A DNA stretch of 64,000 nt from Roseburia sp. (GTDB taxonomy: Bacteria; Bacillota; Clostridia; Lachnospirales; Lachnospiraceae). The translations under genes and the position numbers were made by a program. Below, piece by piece: positions 8,432-16,699 of this stretch. The stretch lies in NCBI GenBank assembly GCA_022771695.1, contig JALEKJ010000021.1:1-64000 (forward strand), written 5' to 3'. The number at the start of each line of letters is the position of its first letter. The stretch's first letter is position 1. The notes beneath the pieces were generated by a model. It worked only from the letters and a program-made list of their open reading frames with translations. It was not told the DNA's origin and did no database searches.

Positions 8432-9718
8432 CTACTGCATTTGCTGTTTCACCTTTACAATGCGGATTAACGACTCATTGATACGCTCCTCGCTGATTGT
8501 TCCGTTCTTCACGGCATCTAACAAACCGTTGTAGGCCGTCTCATAATCCTCCGGCATGAGAATCATATCCGCGCCCGCCTGTACTGCCATAACCGCCGCT
8601 TCATCTGCACCATAATTCTCCGTAATAGCTCCTATATTCATCGCATCGGTAATAACAATACCGTTATACCCCATCTGCGTGCGCAGGATATCTGTAATCA
8701 TCACCTTGGAAAGTGATGCCGGTGTATTATCGCCCGTCACACTCGGTGCCGCAATATGTCCGGCCATCACAAAGCATACATCCGCATTAATTGCACTCTG
8801 GAACGGAATAAGTTCTGCTGCCATAAGTTCCTCTAAGGTACGCCCCGTAGTTACCATTCCCTCATGGGAGTCTCCACTCACTGCTCCATGCCCCGGGAAA
8901 TGCTTCACTGTTCCATAAATGCCTGCGTCGGAAAGTCCCTTCAATTCGGAGGTTACCATCTCTGCAACGAGCTGGCTGTCCGCTCCAAAGGAACGGTCTC
9001 CGATTGCATTGTTCTCCCCGTTCGTCAGGACGTCCGCAACCGGTGCAAAATCTACATTAAATCCAAGTTCTGACAGATACCCTCCGATGACAGTTCCTGC
9101 ATTATAAGCATTCTGGCTGTCTCCGGTTGCGCCGATATCACTCATCGCTCCCACATCCGTCACTCCAAATGCACTGTTACCTGCAATGCGGGCTGCGCTT
9201 CCACCCTCTTCATCCACACACAAGAACGCAGGCAAGCCGATGCGTTCCGTCGCAATCGTCTGCATATTGGTAAGCATCGTAGCTGTCTGCTCATGGTCTT
9301 TTAAATTTCCCGACATATACACAATGCCTCCGACCGGGCGCTTATTATACCAATCCTTCGTCGTATCACCAGCCGCAGTTACTCCCGAAAAGCCGGTCAA
9401 TGCATCCGGCGTCACCACAAACATCTGCGCAACCTTATCCTCTAAGGTCATACCTGCAATAAACTCTGCAGCCCTCGTAGTCGCTTCATCAATCACCGGA
9501 ACAACCGGTGCTTCCACTTCCCCCGTCAAAAGTGCATCCTCTGTCTGGCTCTCTGTCTGTCCCTCCTCATCCGTCGGTGTATCCGTTAATACAAATTTGC
9601 TGACGGCAAATGCCACGCCCGCCACAAGCAGCGTCACAACCAGCATAAATATAATAAATATTACCGTTGCATTTTTCGTATCTTTCTGTCTTCTCTCTCT
9701 TCTCTCTTCGCGATTCAT
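8432..9718 (-). CDS. GH3 beta-N-acetylhexosaminidase-like (NagZ-type) membrane-anchored protein
   Basis: A 428-residue GH3 protein. A positively charged start is followed by one membrane helix at about residues 19-43 (VIFIIFMLVVTLLVAGVAF), then an acidic linker rich in T, E and D, then the catalytic barrel from about residue 85. The signature KHFPGHG followed by DSHEGM marks the His-Asp acid/base loop typical of NagZ-like beta-N-acetylglucosaminidases, and VITDAMNIGAI contains the nucleophile Asp. No C-terminal second domain is present, as is usual for NagZ. It probably acts outside the cell on peptidoglycan-derived or glycan GlcNAc. It stands alone, with a 126-base gap from the next gene. 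Confidence 0.85.
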   Translation of the reverse strand: MNREERRERRQKDTKNATVIFIIFMLVVTLLVAGVAFAVSKFVLTDTPTDEEGQTESQTEDALLTGEVEAPVVPVIDEATTRAAEFIAGMTLEDKVAQMFVVTPDALTGFSGVTAAGDTTKDWYNKRPVGGIVYMSGNLKDHEQTATMLTNMQTIATERIGLPAFLCVDEEGGSAARIAGNSAFGVTDVGAMSDIGATGDSQNAYNAGTVIGGYLSELGFNVDFAPVADVLTNGENNAIGDRSFGADSQLVAEMVTSELKGLSDAGIYGTVKHFPGHGAVSGDSHEGMVTTGRTLEELMAAELIPFQSAINADVCFVMAGHIAAPSVTGDNTPASLSKVMITDILRTQMGYNGIVITDAMNIGAITENYGADEAAVMAVQAGADMILMPEDYETAYNGLLDAVKNGTISEERINESLIRIVKVKQQMQ

Positions 9719-9844
9719 AAGTTCCCTCTCTTTAAAGCTTATCTAATGCAAAAGTAGCTCCATGGTCTGATTATAGCAAATCTTTCCAAGGAGCTAAAGA
9801 CATATTTTTATCTTTTGCAAAATTTTAACTTTTATGTCATCATT

Positions 9845-11146
9845 CTATTCCACGCTCTTTGCATTCGGATAGATGCGTGCCATCCGTTCATCCGGGAATC
9901 GTTCATCCATCGTCTGCTGCCATCCGTTTTCCGCAGCAATTCCCCGTTCCCGCTCATCATATCGAATCAACGCCATACCGGATACCAGCACATTGCAACA
10001 CATGAACACAAGTAGTCCCCATGTCACAATCTTTCCCGCTTTCATCGGAATCCGCTCAATCCATCTCGCAATCACCGGATATAGTTTCTTAAACCATACG
10101 ACTGCAGCAATTCCCCAGAAAAAGCAATACAACAGGTTTATTCTTCCTCCCAGGTTGAACGGCATCCAGCTATAATCCCAGAATACCTTTCCAAAGACAA
10201 TTTCCGTAAAGACACTGCACAGATATTCATACGCGCCGCCTAAGAATGTTCCTGCCAAAAATAAGAATCCATCAGATTTTTCCCGATATTTATATAATAG
10301 TGCCGTCACGGCCGCAATCGCAAGTCCCCAGACAATACTGAACGGTCCCCATACAACACTGCTACGACTCATCCACTCACCGGCGGTAATGCGGCAATAG
10401 ATTGTCTCCGTAATATCTCCCAGAAACGCACCCACAAAAAACAACATGACCACCTTATAAAAGCCACATCCATATGCAAATACCGCGGTTTTCTCCAGAA
10501 GCTGCTCCTGTTTTTTCGCATTCGGATAAGCCCTATGTATACGACGGTCCACCTGACCAAAGATCCACTTTCCAATCTTTCCGCTGATATGTGCAAACCA
10601 TGCATCCGCCGTTTCCCACTTTTCCAGCCTGCTGCTCTTACCGGAGAGAATCGCAAGTGTCGCAATGCAGTCCAGTGCAGTGATGACGATAGTCAACCAC
10701 ACCAACACATGTCCTGCCATTTTCGGTAAAAGGGAAAATACGCCGGCAAATATGCCATTCTGCCATTTTACGACCGTAAAGCCAAGCAATCCCCATAATG
10801 CAGACACCGGGAGGCAGATATATCCATCCAGATTCCACGGCATATTGGAATAATCCCACCAACGCTCGCGGTAGAATCGTTCAATCAAGCGTCCTGCTAC
10901 CCACTCGGTAACCGTCGCAAAAATCATACTTCCAAGAAACAGCCAGATTCCGTCCAGTTCCCGCAAATATATCGTAATGACAACCGCGGTCAAACCATAA
11001 ATCACACACAATGGTCCATTGATTAATCCTCGGTTTACAAAACGTTTTTGTTTGAGTGCTGCAACAATCGTCTCAAGCACCCAGCCCAAGAAAGAATAGC
11101 AAAAAAACAGCCATAGCAGCTCATATCCTGTGTATACCATAATCAT
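9845..11146 (-). CDS. Duplicated CmpB-type integral membrane protein (putative ABC transporter type IV family)
   Basis: A polytopic membrane protein of 433 residues made of two homologous halves. Each half repeats the same pattern: SFLGWVLETI with NRGLINGPLCVIYG and WWDYSNMPWNLDGYI in the first (about 12-120), and AFLGDITETIYCR with SSVVWGPFSIVWG and FWDYSWMPFNLGGRINL in the second (about 235-345). This is the Pfam family named putative ABC-transporter type IV (CmpB). Its biochemical function is not known. It starts only 5 bases after the stop of the ROK regulator gene, so it is likely the last gene of the sulfosugar transcript, although an unrelated role is possible. Confidence 0.7.
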   Translation of the reverse strand: MIMVYTGYELLWLFFCYSFLGWVLETIVAALKQKRFVNRGLINGPLCVIYGLTAVVITIYLRELDGIWLFLGSMIFATVTEWVAGRLIERFYRERWWDYSNMPWNLDGYICLPVSALWGLLGFTVVKWQNGIFAGVFSLLPKMAGHVLVWLTIVITALDCIATLAILSGKSSRLEKWETADAWFAHISGKIGKWIFGQVDRRIHRAYPNAKKQEQLLEKTAVFAYGCGFYKVVMLFFVGAFLGDITETIYCRITAGEWMSRSSVVWGPFSIVWGLAIAAVTALLYKYREKSDGFLFLAGTFLGGAYEYLCSVFTEIVFGKVFWDYSWMPFNLGGRINLLYCFFWGIAAVVWFKKLYPVIARWIERIPMKAGKIVTWGLLVFMCCNVLVSGMALIRYDERERGIAAENGWQQTMDERFPDERMARIYPNAKSVE

Positions 11147-11151
11147 TTCCT

Positions 11152-12285
11152 CTATGTAAAAATCTGTTCGTTAATAAAATATGCAACCGGACCTATATAT
11201 CCTTCCATCTTAGCAAGTGTTGAACAGCAAATCCGCTCTCCGACAAATGCCTCATCGTAATGTTCACAGGCACATTTTAGCATCCGGTATATGCGCTCAT
11301 TGTGTAGCACACTTCCATACAAGACAATTTTTTCCGGTGCCAGAATGGTTGCTGCATTTACGATACTTCTTGCCAGCAAATCCACCGCCTCTGTAAGCGG
11401 TACTGCACGTTCATCCTCTATGTATTCCGGAAATCCCGGTAATTCACGCTGTAATGCTGCCACCGCCACCTTTGTTTCCAGACAGCCATGACGTCCACAA
11501 CTGCACAAAGCTCCATCCTTATCCACGATGAAATGTCCCAGTTCTGCCGCTTTTCCACAAGTTCCCTCATAAATACGGTTATCAATAATAACAGAGCTTC
11601 CGACTCCCGGTCCCCACTTGACAAGCAGCAGGTCATCATACTGTCTTCCCATGCCAAAAATCAATTCCGCTTCTGCAAATGCATTGACATTGTTCTCCAA
11701 CCTCACCGGAAGCTGCAGACAATTTTCTAAAATGGTCCCAACCTCCACCGGTTTTTCCCAGATTCCATACGCGTGCAGGCTTTGCGCCTTTTGTTTATCC
11801 ACAATACCGGTAATGCCAACTCCCGCTCCGGCAAGCTTTTCCTTCGCAATTTTGCAATCCCTGCGCAGTGTTTCACACGCGGCACCGACATCCATCAAAA
11901 AGCTTTCCGGGGCTTCCCCCCTGCGTGTTTTCATCTCCGTACACGCCAAAGCTTCGCCCTTTAGGTTGCAAATTGCCATCCGGGTATACTCCGGTTCAAT
12001 ATTGATTCCATACAGATAACAATACTCTGGCGCAATGTCAATCAAGACCTTTTTTCTACCCGCGCGGATAACCTCCTCATCACCCACACCCCGCTCTACA
12101 AGAAGTCCGGATTCCATAAACTCGCTGCAAATCTGTGTTACGGCTGCCGGTGTCAGAGAAAGCCGCACCGCTATGTCCTTTTTGGAAATCGGTCCCTCAT
12201 TGTTAATCAAACGAAGGATGGAGGACCGATTGCTCCGTTTTACAGTATCCATGTTCAGTCCTATATGTCTCATCGTATCCTCCAT
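11152..12285 (-). CDS. ROK-family transcriptional regulator
   Basis: A 377-residue NagC/XylR-type regulator. Residues about 14-75 form a winged helix-turn-helix (SSILRLINNEGPISKKDIA, then TPAAVTQICSEFMESGLL). The rest is a ROK sugar-kinase-like fold with the zinc site SCGRHGCLE (residues about 258-266) and a GIGITGIV-like nucleotide loop, here GVGITGIVD. Such proteins repress sugar genes until a sugar or sugar phosphate binds. It follows the isomerase-like gene after 16 bases and so probably sits within the sulfosugar operon it controls. The inducer (sulfoquinovose, sulfofructose or another metabolite) is not visible from sequence. Confidence 0.85.
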   Translation of the reverse strand: MEDTMRHIGLNMDTVKRSNRSSILRLINNEGPISKKDIAVRLSLTPAAVTQICSEFMESGLLVERGVGDEEVIRAGRKKVLIDIAPEYCYLYGINIEPEYTRMAICNLKGEALACTEMKTRRGEAPESFLMDVGAACETLRRDCKIAKEKLAGAGVGITGIVDKQKAQSLHAYGIWEKPVEVGTILENCLQLPVRLENNVNAFAEAELIFGMGRQYDDLLLVKWGPGVGSSVIIDNRIYEGTCGKAAELGHFIVDKDGALCSCGRHGCLETKVAVAALQRELPGFPEYIEDERAVPLTEAVDLLARSIVNAATILAPEKIVLYGSVLHNERIYRMLKCACEHYDEAFVGERICCSTLAKMEGYIGPVAYFINEQIFT

Positions 12286-12301
12286 TCCATATCATACTTC
12301 T

Positions 12302-13642
12302 CTAATATCTGCACACTTCCATACCAAGCATGCCCGCAAGCATGGTAAGCTCTGTCGCACAGGAACCGTAAACCACACAGAAATGCGGCTCAAATCCTTC
12401 TACAACACTCTGCCTGACAATTTCTCTTGCATCGTTTTTCGGCTGTACCACAACAGATGTACCGGTAAACTGCTTCGGCTTATCAAGTGCTCTGCCTTCC
12501 ATAATAAAAAACCGGAAACTGCCTTCCGGCTTCTTTCCAATCCGAAATACAGTGATATTATCCCACGGACGACATCCAAAATCAAGTGTCGGTCCGATTT
12601 TTCGATTGCAATGTACGCCGACTGCTGCCCCGCTGTCCTCACGAGCCAGAGAACACGCCGCCGTACCGCAATGCCAATAGGTAATCGTATTTTCCTGCTC
12701 ATCCAAGGAAACCGGATCTCCAAAGAATACTGGTTTCTCCGAGAGCTGCCTCCCGATATACATGGAAAGTGCACCGTACGTATCTGCCTCACAGCTTGCC
12801 GGAATGCCCATATCATTTAACATCGCAAGTACTGCACAAACCGGCGTTCCAAAAGAAGTAAAAAAGTCCGGCCAGCAGCGGCTCGACAACGCTCCAATAT
12901 GGTGTTCTTTTACAAAGCATTCATATGCCCGGTAAAGTCTTGCAAAGTCCGTCTGATTCTTTTGGGGCAGCTTCTCTAAACCACACATCTTCTTTCCCGC
13001 ACCAGCAAGATATTCCTGCACCTCTTCCTTTGAATATCCTTTTGCCAGTTCTATCAATTCCCTCGCCTCAACAGATTTCAATGTCACACCGAACTTCTCT
13101 AACAATTCGATATCCAGCGCTCTTCCAAAGCCAAAGCCCTCCGGTGTATGCCCCACCGCTGCCATACGAAGCTGTGTAAGCTGCCATTTTACTTTTGCCG
13201 CACGAATCGCCGCTGTAAGTTCTCTCTGTACGCTTTCTTCCTCCGGTGCGCCAAACACATACGGCGCCTGCTCTCTTCCAAAGCTATACATCGCATTAGA
13301 AGCGGAGTATGCCCCTGTCAAAGAATTTAACCGCAGTCTACCTCCGTCAATAACCGGCTCCCTTAAGGTCCACAGCACAATCGGGCAGGAAAAACGTTTT
13401 AACACCTCACTCATATACGCTGCATTTGCAAATGTCACATTCTGAAAAACAATCACATCCGGTGACACCGTATCCAAAAACGCTCGCAGTTTATCGAGAG
13501 AAAGCAGCATCTCCTCCGGCACCACTGCCTGCGCGTCAATCTTTTTTAATAATTCTATTGATTTTTGAAATGCCTCACCGGCACTCTCCAGATGAAATGT
13601 CGGCACTCCCACCGGCACATATGCAACCTGAAATTCTTTCAT
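12302..13642 (-). CDS. L-fucose/L-arabinose isomerase-like protein, candidate sulfoquinovose isomerase
   Basis: A cytosolic protein of 446 residues with the fold pattern of the L-fucose/L-arabinose isomerase superfamily: an N-terminal Rossmann-like half (DVIVFQNVTFANAA) and a C-terminal part with SSRCWPDFF, PASCEADTYGALSM and HCGTAACS, which contain acidic and histidine residues expected to hold a catalytic metal. In a cluster with GH31, transaldolase and a sulfonate exporter, the missing step is the conversion of sulfoquinovose to sulfofructose, an aldose-ketose isomerisation this fold can perform. The DUF4867 protein nearby is a competing candidate, so the assignment is inference. Confidence 0.6.
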   Translation of the reverse strand: MKEFQVAYVPVGVPTFHLESAGEAFQKSIELLKKIDAQAVVPEEMLLSLDKLRAFLDTVSPDVIVFQNVTFANAAYMSEVLKRFSCPIVLWTLREPVIDGGRLRLNSLTGAYSASNAMYSFGREQAPYVFGAPEEESVQRELTAAIRAAKVKWQLTQLRMAAVGHTPEGFGFGRALDIELLEKFGVTLKSVEARELIELAKGYSKEEVQEYLAGAGKKMCGLEKLPQKNQTDFARLYRAYECFVKEHHIGALSSRCWPDFFTSFGTPVCAVLAMLNDMGIPASCEADTYGALSMYIGRQLSEKPVFFGDPVSLDEQENTITYWHCGTAACSLAREDSGAAVGVHCNRKIGPTLDFGCRPWDNITVFRIGKKPEGSFRFFIMEGRALDKPKQFTGTSVVVQPKNDAREIVRQSVVEGFEPHFCVVYGSCATELTMLAGMLGMEVCRY

Positions 13643-13668
13643 TCTTATCTATCTCCTCCCGTGCTCAT

Positions 13669-14412
13669 CTAACGGAATAACAGCGTTATCCCGGCAATCA
13701 ACAACAGCACATATGTTATCATCATAAACATTCTCTGACTTAGGTACCTGCTCAGTTTCCCGCCCAGAAACATCCCCGCAAAAAAGGGAACTAACGTCAT
13801 TCCAAGACAGTAAAGCAGCTCCACATTCCAATATCCGCTTGCGATATCATCCGCAAGAATCATGCTGTTTAGCAAAATCCACATCACGGAAATCGTTACG
13901 CGGAAACTCTCTTTTTCTTTCACCCTGCGCGTAAGGTATCCGATTAGCAACGGTCCACCTGACACAAAAATACCATGTACCACGCCGGAAGCAATCAGTA
14001 TCGCCGTATCTCCTGCTCTCTGCAAGCCTCCCTCTTTGCATTCTTTCTGTTCGCCGTAAAAATTGTTCCATATTCCCTGCACGGAAAGGCATAAAACAAA
14101 TACACCCAGAATCAGATTAAGCCACTGCTCCTTGCCCGCCACAAAGCTCTTTAGTGCGATTCCGCCCAAAAGTCCGGGCAGCATAGCGAGGAACATCCTC
14201 CGGACTTCTTTCCATTTGCAGTACCGATAGCCCCTCACAAAAATCAGAATTCCGGCAATCAATCCTAAGACATTTAAGATAGGTTTTGCCACCGGATATC
14301 CCACCAAAAGCAGTGAAGGCGGCATTGCCAGTATCGTTCCTGCAAACCCGGTGATTCCCTGAATTACATTGGCAAGAAATATCACGATGCAAAACCATAT
14401 TTTTTGTATCAT
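13669..14412 (-). CDS. TauE/SafE-family sulfonate permease (probable exporter)
   Basis: A 247-residue membrane protein with about eight hydrophobic helices and the family opening FLANVIQGITGFAGTILAMP. A second, similar half begins near SGVVHGIFVSGGPLLIGYL. TauE/SafE proteins move sulfonates, sulfite or sulfoacetate across the membrane, usually outward. In sulfoglycolysis clusters they are thought to export the C3 sulfonate end product, here dihydroxypropanesulfonate. It lies 12 bases downstream of the DUF4867 gene and 26 bases before the isomerase-like gene in the same transcript. This gene is one of the clearest signs that the cluster handles a sulfonated sugar. Confidence 0.8.
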   Translation of the reverse strand: MIQKIWFCIVIFLANVIQGITGFAGTILAMPPSLLLVGYPVAKPILNVLGLIAGILIFVRGYRYCKWKEVRRMFLAMLPGLLGGIALKSFVAGKEQWLNLILGVFVLCLSVQGIWNNFYGEQKECKEGGLQRAGDTAILIASGVVHGIFVSGGPLLIGYLTRRVKEKESFRVTISVMWILLNSMILADDIASGYWNVELLYCLGMTLVPFFAGMFLGGKLSRYLSQRMFMMITYVLLLIAGITLLFR

Positions 14413-14424
14413 ATCTCTATCTCC

Positions 14425-15108
14425 CTAGTAGCGTAAGCAGATATTTTCTCCCTGCAGTCCGGGATACGCCCCCTGCTCGCGCAATGGTTTCCAATCCGGA
14501 TGCGCAATGACCCATTTATTCTTCTTAAGAAGAATACAACTCTCCCCGTTTGCGTTATTCGGTTTAAAATGCTCCTGCAACGGCGTATTGGTTCCCTCTG
14601 CAAGAATCACAACCGTCCGGTAACCCTCATCCGTCACTCTGCAAGGTGATAAGTGAAGCGTCGTCTGATACAGTTCAATCGCAGTTCCTTCCCTTACAAA
14701 AAAGACCTTTGCCGCATCCGTGTGGTAAGTATTCTCTTTCATCTCCCACACATGTCCGAGCACCAACATGAAATCGGTCGCGGCAACATTGATTTCACTG
14801 CACTTATGGTATTCAAATCCGTTATAGCTCTGGTTTCTTCCGTTACAGTATCCAATCTGAATCGGCATTCCGCCGTAAATCGTCTCCTGAAGCTGCCGCT
14901 TTACGGCATCTGCTTCCATCTCCGGCACCGACGGCACATACAGATTTCCTTTTTCCGGAATGGAGGTCCGGCTCTTAAGATAAGAGACCAGACCGGAAAA
15001 ATCGTAACCCTCTACAACCCTTCCGTAAGTGCGAAACTCTTCCTCCTCCACCGAATAGACCGGAACCTCGTTGCATGCCGCCAAGTGTGACTTTGTCATT
15101 GCTCCCAT
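14425..15108 (-). CDS. DUF4867-family protein in the sulfosugar operon
   Basis: A 227-residue soluble protein that I recognise as DUF4867, a family of cupin-like proteins found in sugar operons of Firmicutes. Conserved pieces include YGRVVEGYDFSGL, YGGMPIQIGYCNGRN, EYHKCSEINVAATDF, EGTAIELYQTTLHLSPC and KNKWVIAHPDW. The EYHKxSE and H residues could bind a metal, as in cupin isomerases or epimerases. No activity is established to my knowledge. It lies 5 bases from the dehydrogenase gene, so tight co-translation is likely. Roles to consider are mutarotation, isomerisation or epimerisation of the sulfosugar. Confidence 0.65.
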   Translation of the reverse strand: MGAMTKSHLAACNEVPVYSVEEEEFRTYGRVVEGYDFSGLVSYLKSRTSIPEKGNLYVPSVPEMEADAVKRQLQETIYGGMPIQIGYCNGRNQSYNGFEYHKCSEINVAATDFMLVLGHVWEMKENTYHTDAAKVFFVREGTAIELYQTTLHLSPCRVTDEGYRTVVILAEGTNTPLQEHFKPNNANGESCILLKKNKWVIAHPDWKPLREQGAYPGLQGENICLRY

Positions 15109-15113
15109 ACCGC

Positions 15114-15971
15114 TTACCTCTTTCTCACTACCTTGATGGTTGCACTGAAGTCTTCTTTGCCGTAACCTGCTTTTAGCGCCTCGTCATACACCCGCTTGGC
15201 ATTTGCCACACCGGGCATTGCCACGTCACATTCTTTTGCAAGCCTCATGCAGATTCCCACATCCTTTGCCATATTTTCCACCGAAAATGCCGTCGTATAA
15301 TCTTCTTTTTCAATAACGTTTTTTTTGGAATCCAGATAGAAATTCTGACCTCCACCATAAGAGATTGCAGTCGCAAACTCGTGCACACCGATGCCGTTTG
15401 CCATAGCAAGTGCCAATGTCTCATTGACACCATTCTGAATCTGTGACACCAAGGCATTGTGGCATATTTTCATGACCAGTCCTTTCCCATTGTCTCCCAT
15501 GCGCACCACATGCTCTCCCATATAAGAAAGGATTGGTTTCATCGCCGCACAGACCTTCTCATCGCCACCCATATAGATACCAAGCGTTCCTGCGATTGCT
15601 GCAGGCTTTGACTTTACAACCGGCGCATCCATGAATGCTGCTTTCGTCTTCTTTACCATATTTGCAATTTCCACTGACACCGCCGGATCAATGGTGCTCA
15701 TATCAATGCAAGTCTTTCCCTCTTCTAATACACTCAAAATCTCCTCGTAAACAGCTCTCGAATGCTCTGACTTTGGCACCATCGTGATGATGACATCACT
15801 CTTTTGTGCCAATTCTGTCGCACTCTTGCATGCCACCGCTCCTGCTGCAGCCAGCTTTTTTGTCTTTTCTTCTACCATATCAAACGCATATACCGTATCA
15901 TCATGCTTTTTTACAATGTTCTCACACATGGACTCACCCATGATTCCCAATCCGATAAATCCGATTTTCAC
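15114..15971 (-). CDS. sftF: 3-sulfolactaldehyde reductase-like beta-hydroxyacid dehydrogenase
   Basis: A 285-residue enzyme of the 6-phosphogluconate dehydrogenase/beta-hydroxyacid dehydrogenase family. The nucleotide loop GFIGLGIMGESM is at residues 4-15, the substrate-binding region has DAPVVKSKPAA, and the catalytic Lys168 lies in MKICHN. The GTG start at 15971 has AGGAGGAGG upstream; the open frame continues further but has no site. Family members include YihU and GlxR; with this gene context I infer NADH-dependent reduction of sulfolactaldehyde to 2,3-dihydroxypropane-1-sulfonate, which regenerates NAD during fermentation. In YihU-type enzymes a sulfonate-binding loop follows the glycine-rich motif; that needs alignment to confirm. 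Confidence 0.75.
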   Translation of the reverse strand: MKIGFIGLGIMGESMCENIVKKHDDTVYAFDMVEEKTKKLAAAGAVACKSATELAQKSDVIITMVPKSEHSRAVYEEILSVLEEGKTCIDMSTIDPAVSVEIANMVKKTKAAFMDAPVVKSKPAAIAGTLGIYMGGDEKVCAAMKPILSYMGEHVVRMGDNGKGLVMKICHNALVSQIQNGVNETLALAMANGIGVHEFATAISYGGGQNFYLDSKKNVIEKEDYTTAFSVENMAKDVGICMRLAKECDVAMPGVANAKRVYDEALKAGYGKEDFSATIKVVRKR

Positions 15972-15987
15972 TGTCCTATCCTCCTCC

Positions 15988-16674
15988 TTACGCCTCCGCC
16001 GTGTTATCCCATGCCTCGCAGAATGTCCCGATGCCCTGTCTGGTATAGGCATGTTTCATCGTATCCTTGTATACTTCAAGCCCACAGGTGACAATGTCTG
16101 CGCCCGCCACCGCACAGTCTACAATCTGCTTTGGTGTACGAATCGCCGCACAGATAATCTGCGTATTGCCATAGTATCCATAGTTTTTGTAAATCTCTAC
16201 GATATCACGGATATATGCTCTGCAATCCTCTCCGTTTGCCTCTTTCCATCCGATAAACGGAGATACAAACAGGGAACCGTTTTTTGCCGGAAGAATTGCC
16301 TGAGACGGTGAGAAAACCAACGTCACATTTGTACGGATTCCCTTTTTCTCAAGTCTTCTTGCCGCAGTAATTCCCGCCTCGATGGCAGGAATCTTAATCA
16401 CAAAGTTTGGAGATATCGCTGCAATCTTCTCTGCCTCCGCACACATGGCATCGGCATCATCCAGATGTGGATTAATCTCTACCGATACCGGAAACTTCTC
16501 ATACCCGGTCAGTCCTTCCGCCTCAATCCAATCTGCGATGTCCCGGATTGCCGTCAAAAACGGCTTTCCGCTTAGCATAATATGTCTCGGATTGGTGGTC
16601 ACACCATCAACCCCAAATGTTTCATATGCATATTTAATCTCATCCATTTTTGCACTGTCCAAAAAATACTTCAT
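15988..16674 (-). CDS. sftT: Small transaldolase, probable 6-deoxy-6-sulfofructose transaldolase
   Basis: A 228-residue class I aldolase/transaldolase of the short FSA/TalC type. The start gives YFLDSAKMDEI, followed by VDGVTTNPRHI, and the Schiff-base Lys94 lies in FVIKIPAIEAGI. The typical short transaldolase has a TTNPSL motif; here the last part reads TTNPRHI. The ATG at 16674 has AAGGAG 8 bases upstream. In the sulfofructose transaldolase pathway this enzyme moves a C3 unit from sulfofructose to glyceraldehyde 3-phosphate, giving sulfolactaldehyde and fructose 6-phosphate. Housekeeping transaldolase activity is possible, but placement between a sugar symporter and a YihU-like reductase favours the sulfosugar role. 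Confidence 0.8.
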   Translation of the reverse strand: MKYFLDSAKMDEIKYAYETFGVDGVTTNPRHIMLSGKPFLTAIRDIADWIEAEGLTGYEKFPVSVEINPHLDDADAMCAEAEKIAAISPNFVIKIPAIEAGITAARRLEKKGIRTNVTLVFSPSQAILPAKNGSLFVSPFIGWKEANGEDCRAYIRDIVEIYKNYGYYGNTQIICAAIRTPKQIVDCAVAGADIVTCGLEVYKDTMKHAYTRQGIGTFCEAWDNTAEA

Positions 16675-16699
16675 CGTCTTCTCTCCTTTTTCAATAATT

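Noticed and set aside
9186-9746. Plus-strand open frame of about 186 residues
   Set aside because: Antisense shadow of the GH3 hexosaminidase gene, with biased Ser/Thr/Val composition.
12035-12820. Plus-strand open frame of 261 residues
   Set aside because: It runs antisense across the ROK and isomerase-like genes and shows no domain features.
15988-16674. Housekeeping pentose-phosphate transaldolase
   Set aside because: Motifs would allow it, but the gene sits inside a tight cluster with YihQ-, YihU- and TauE-like genes, so a sulfosugar role is preferred.
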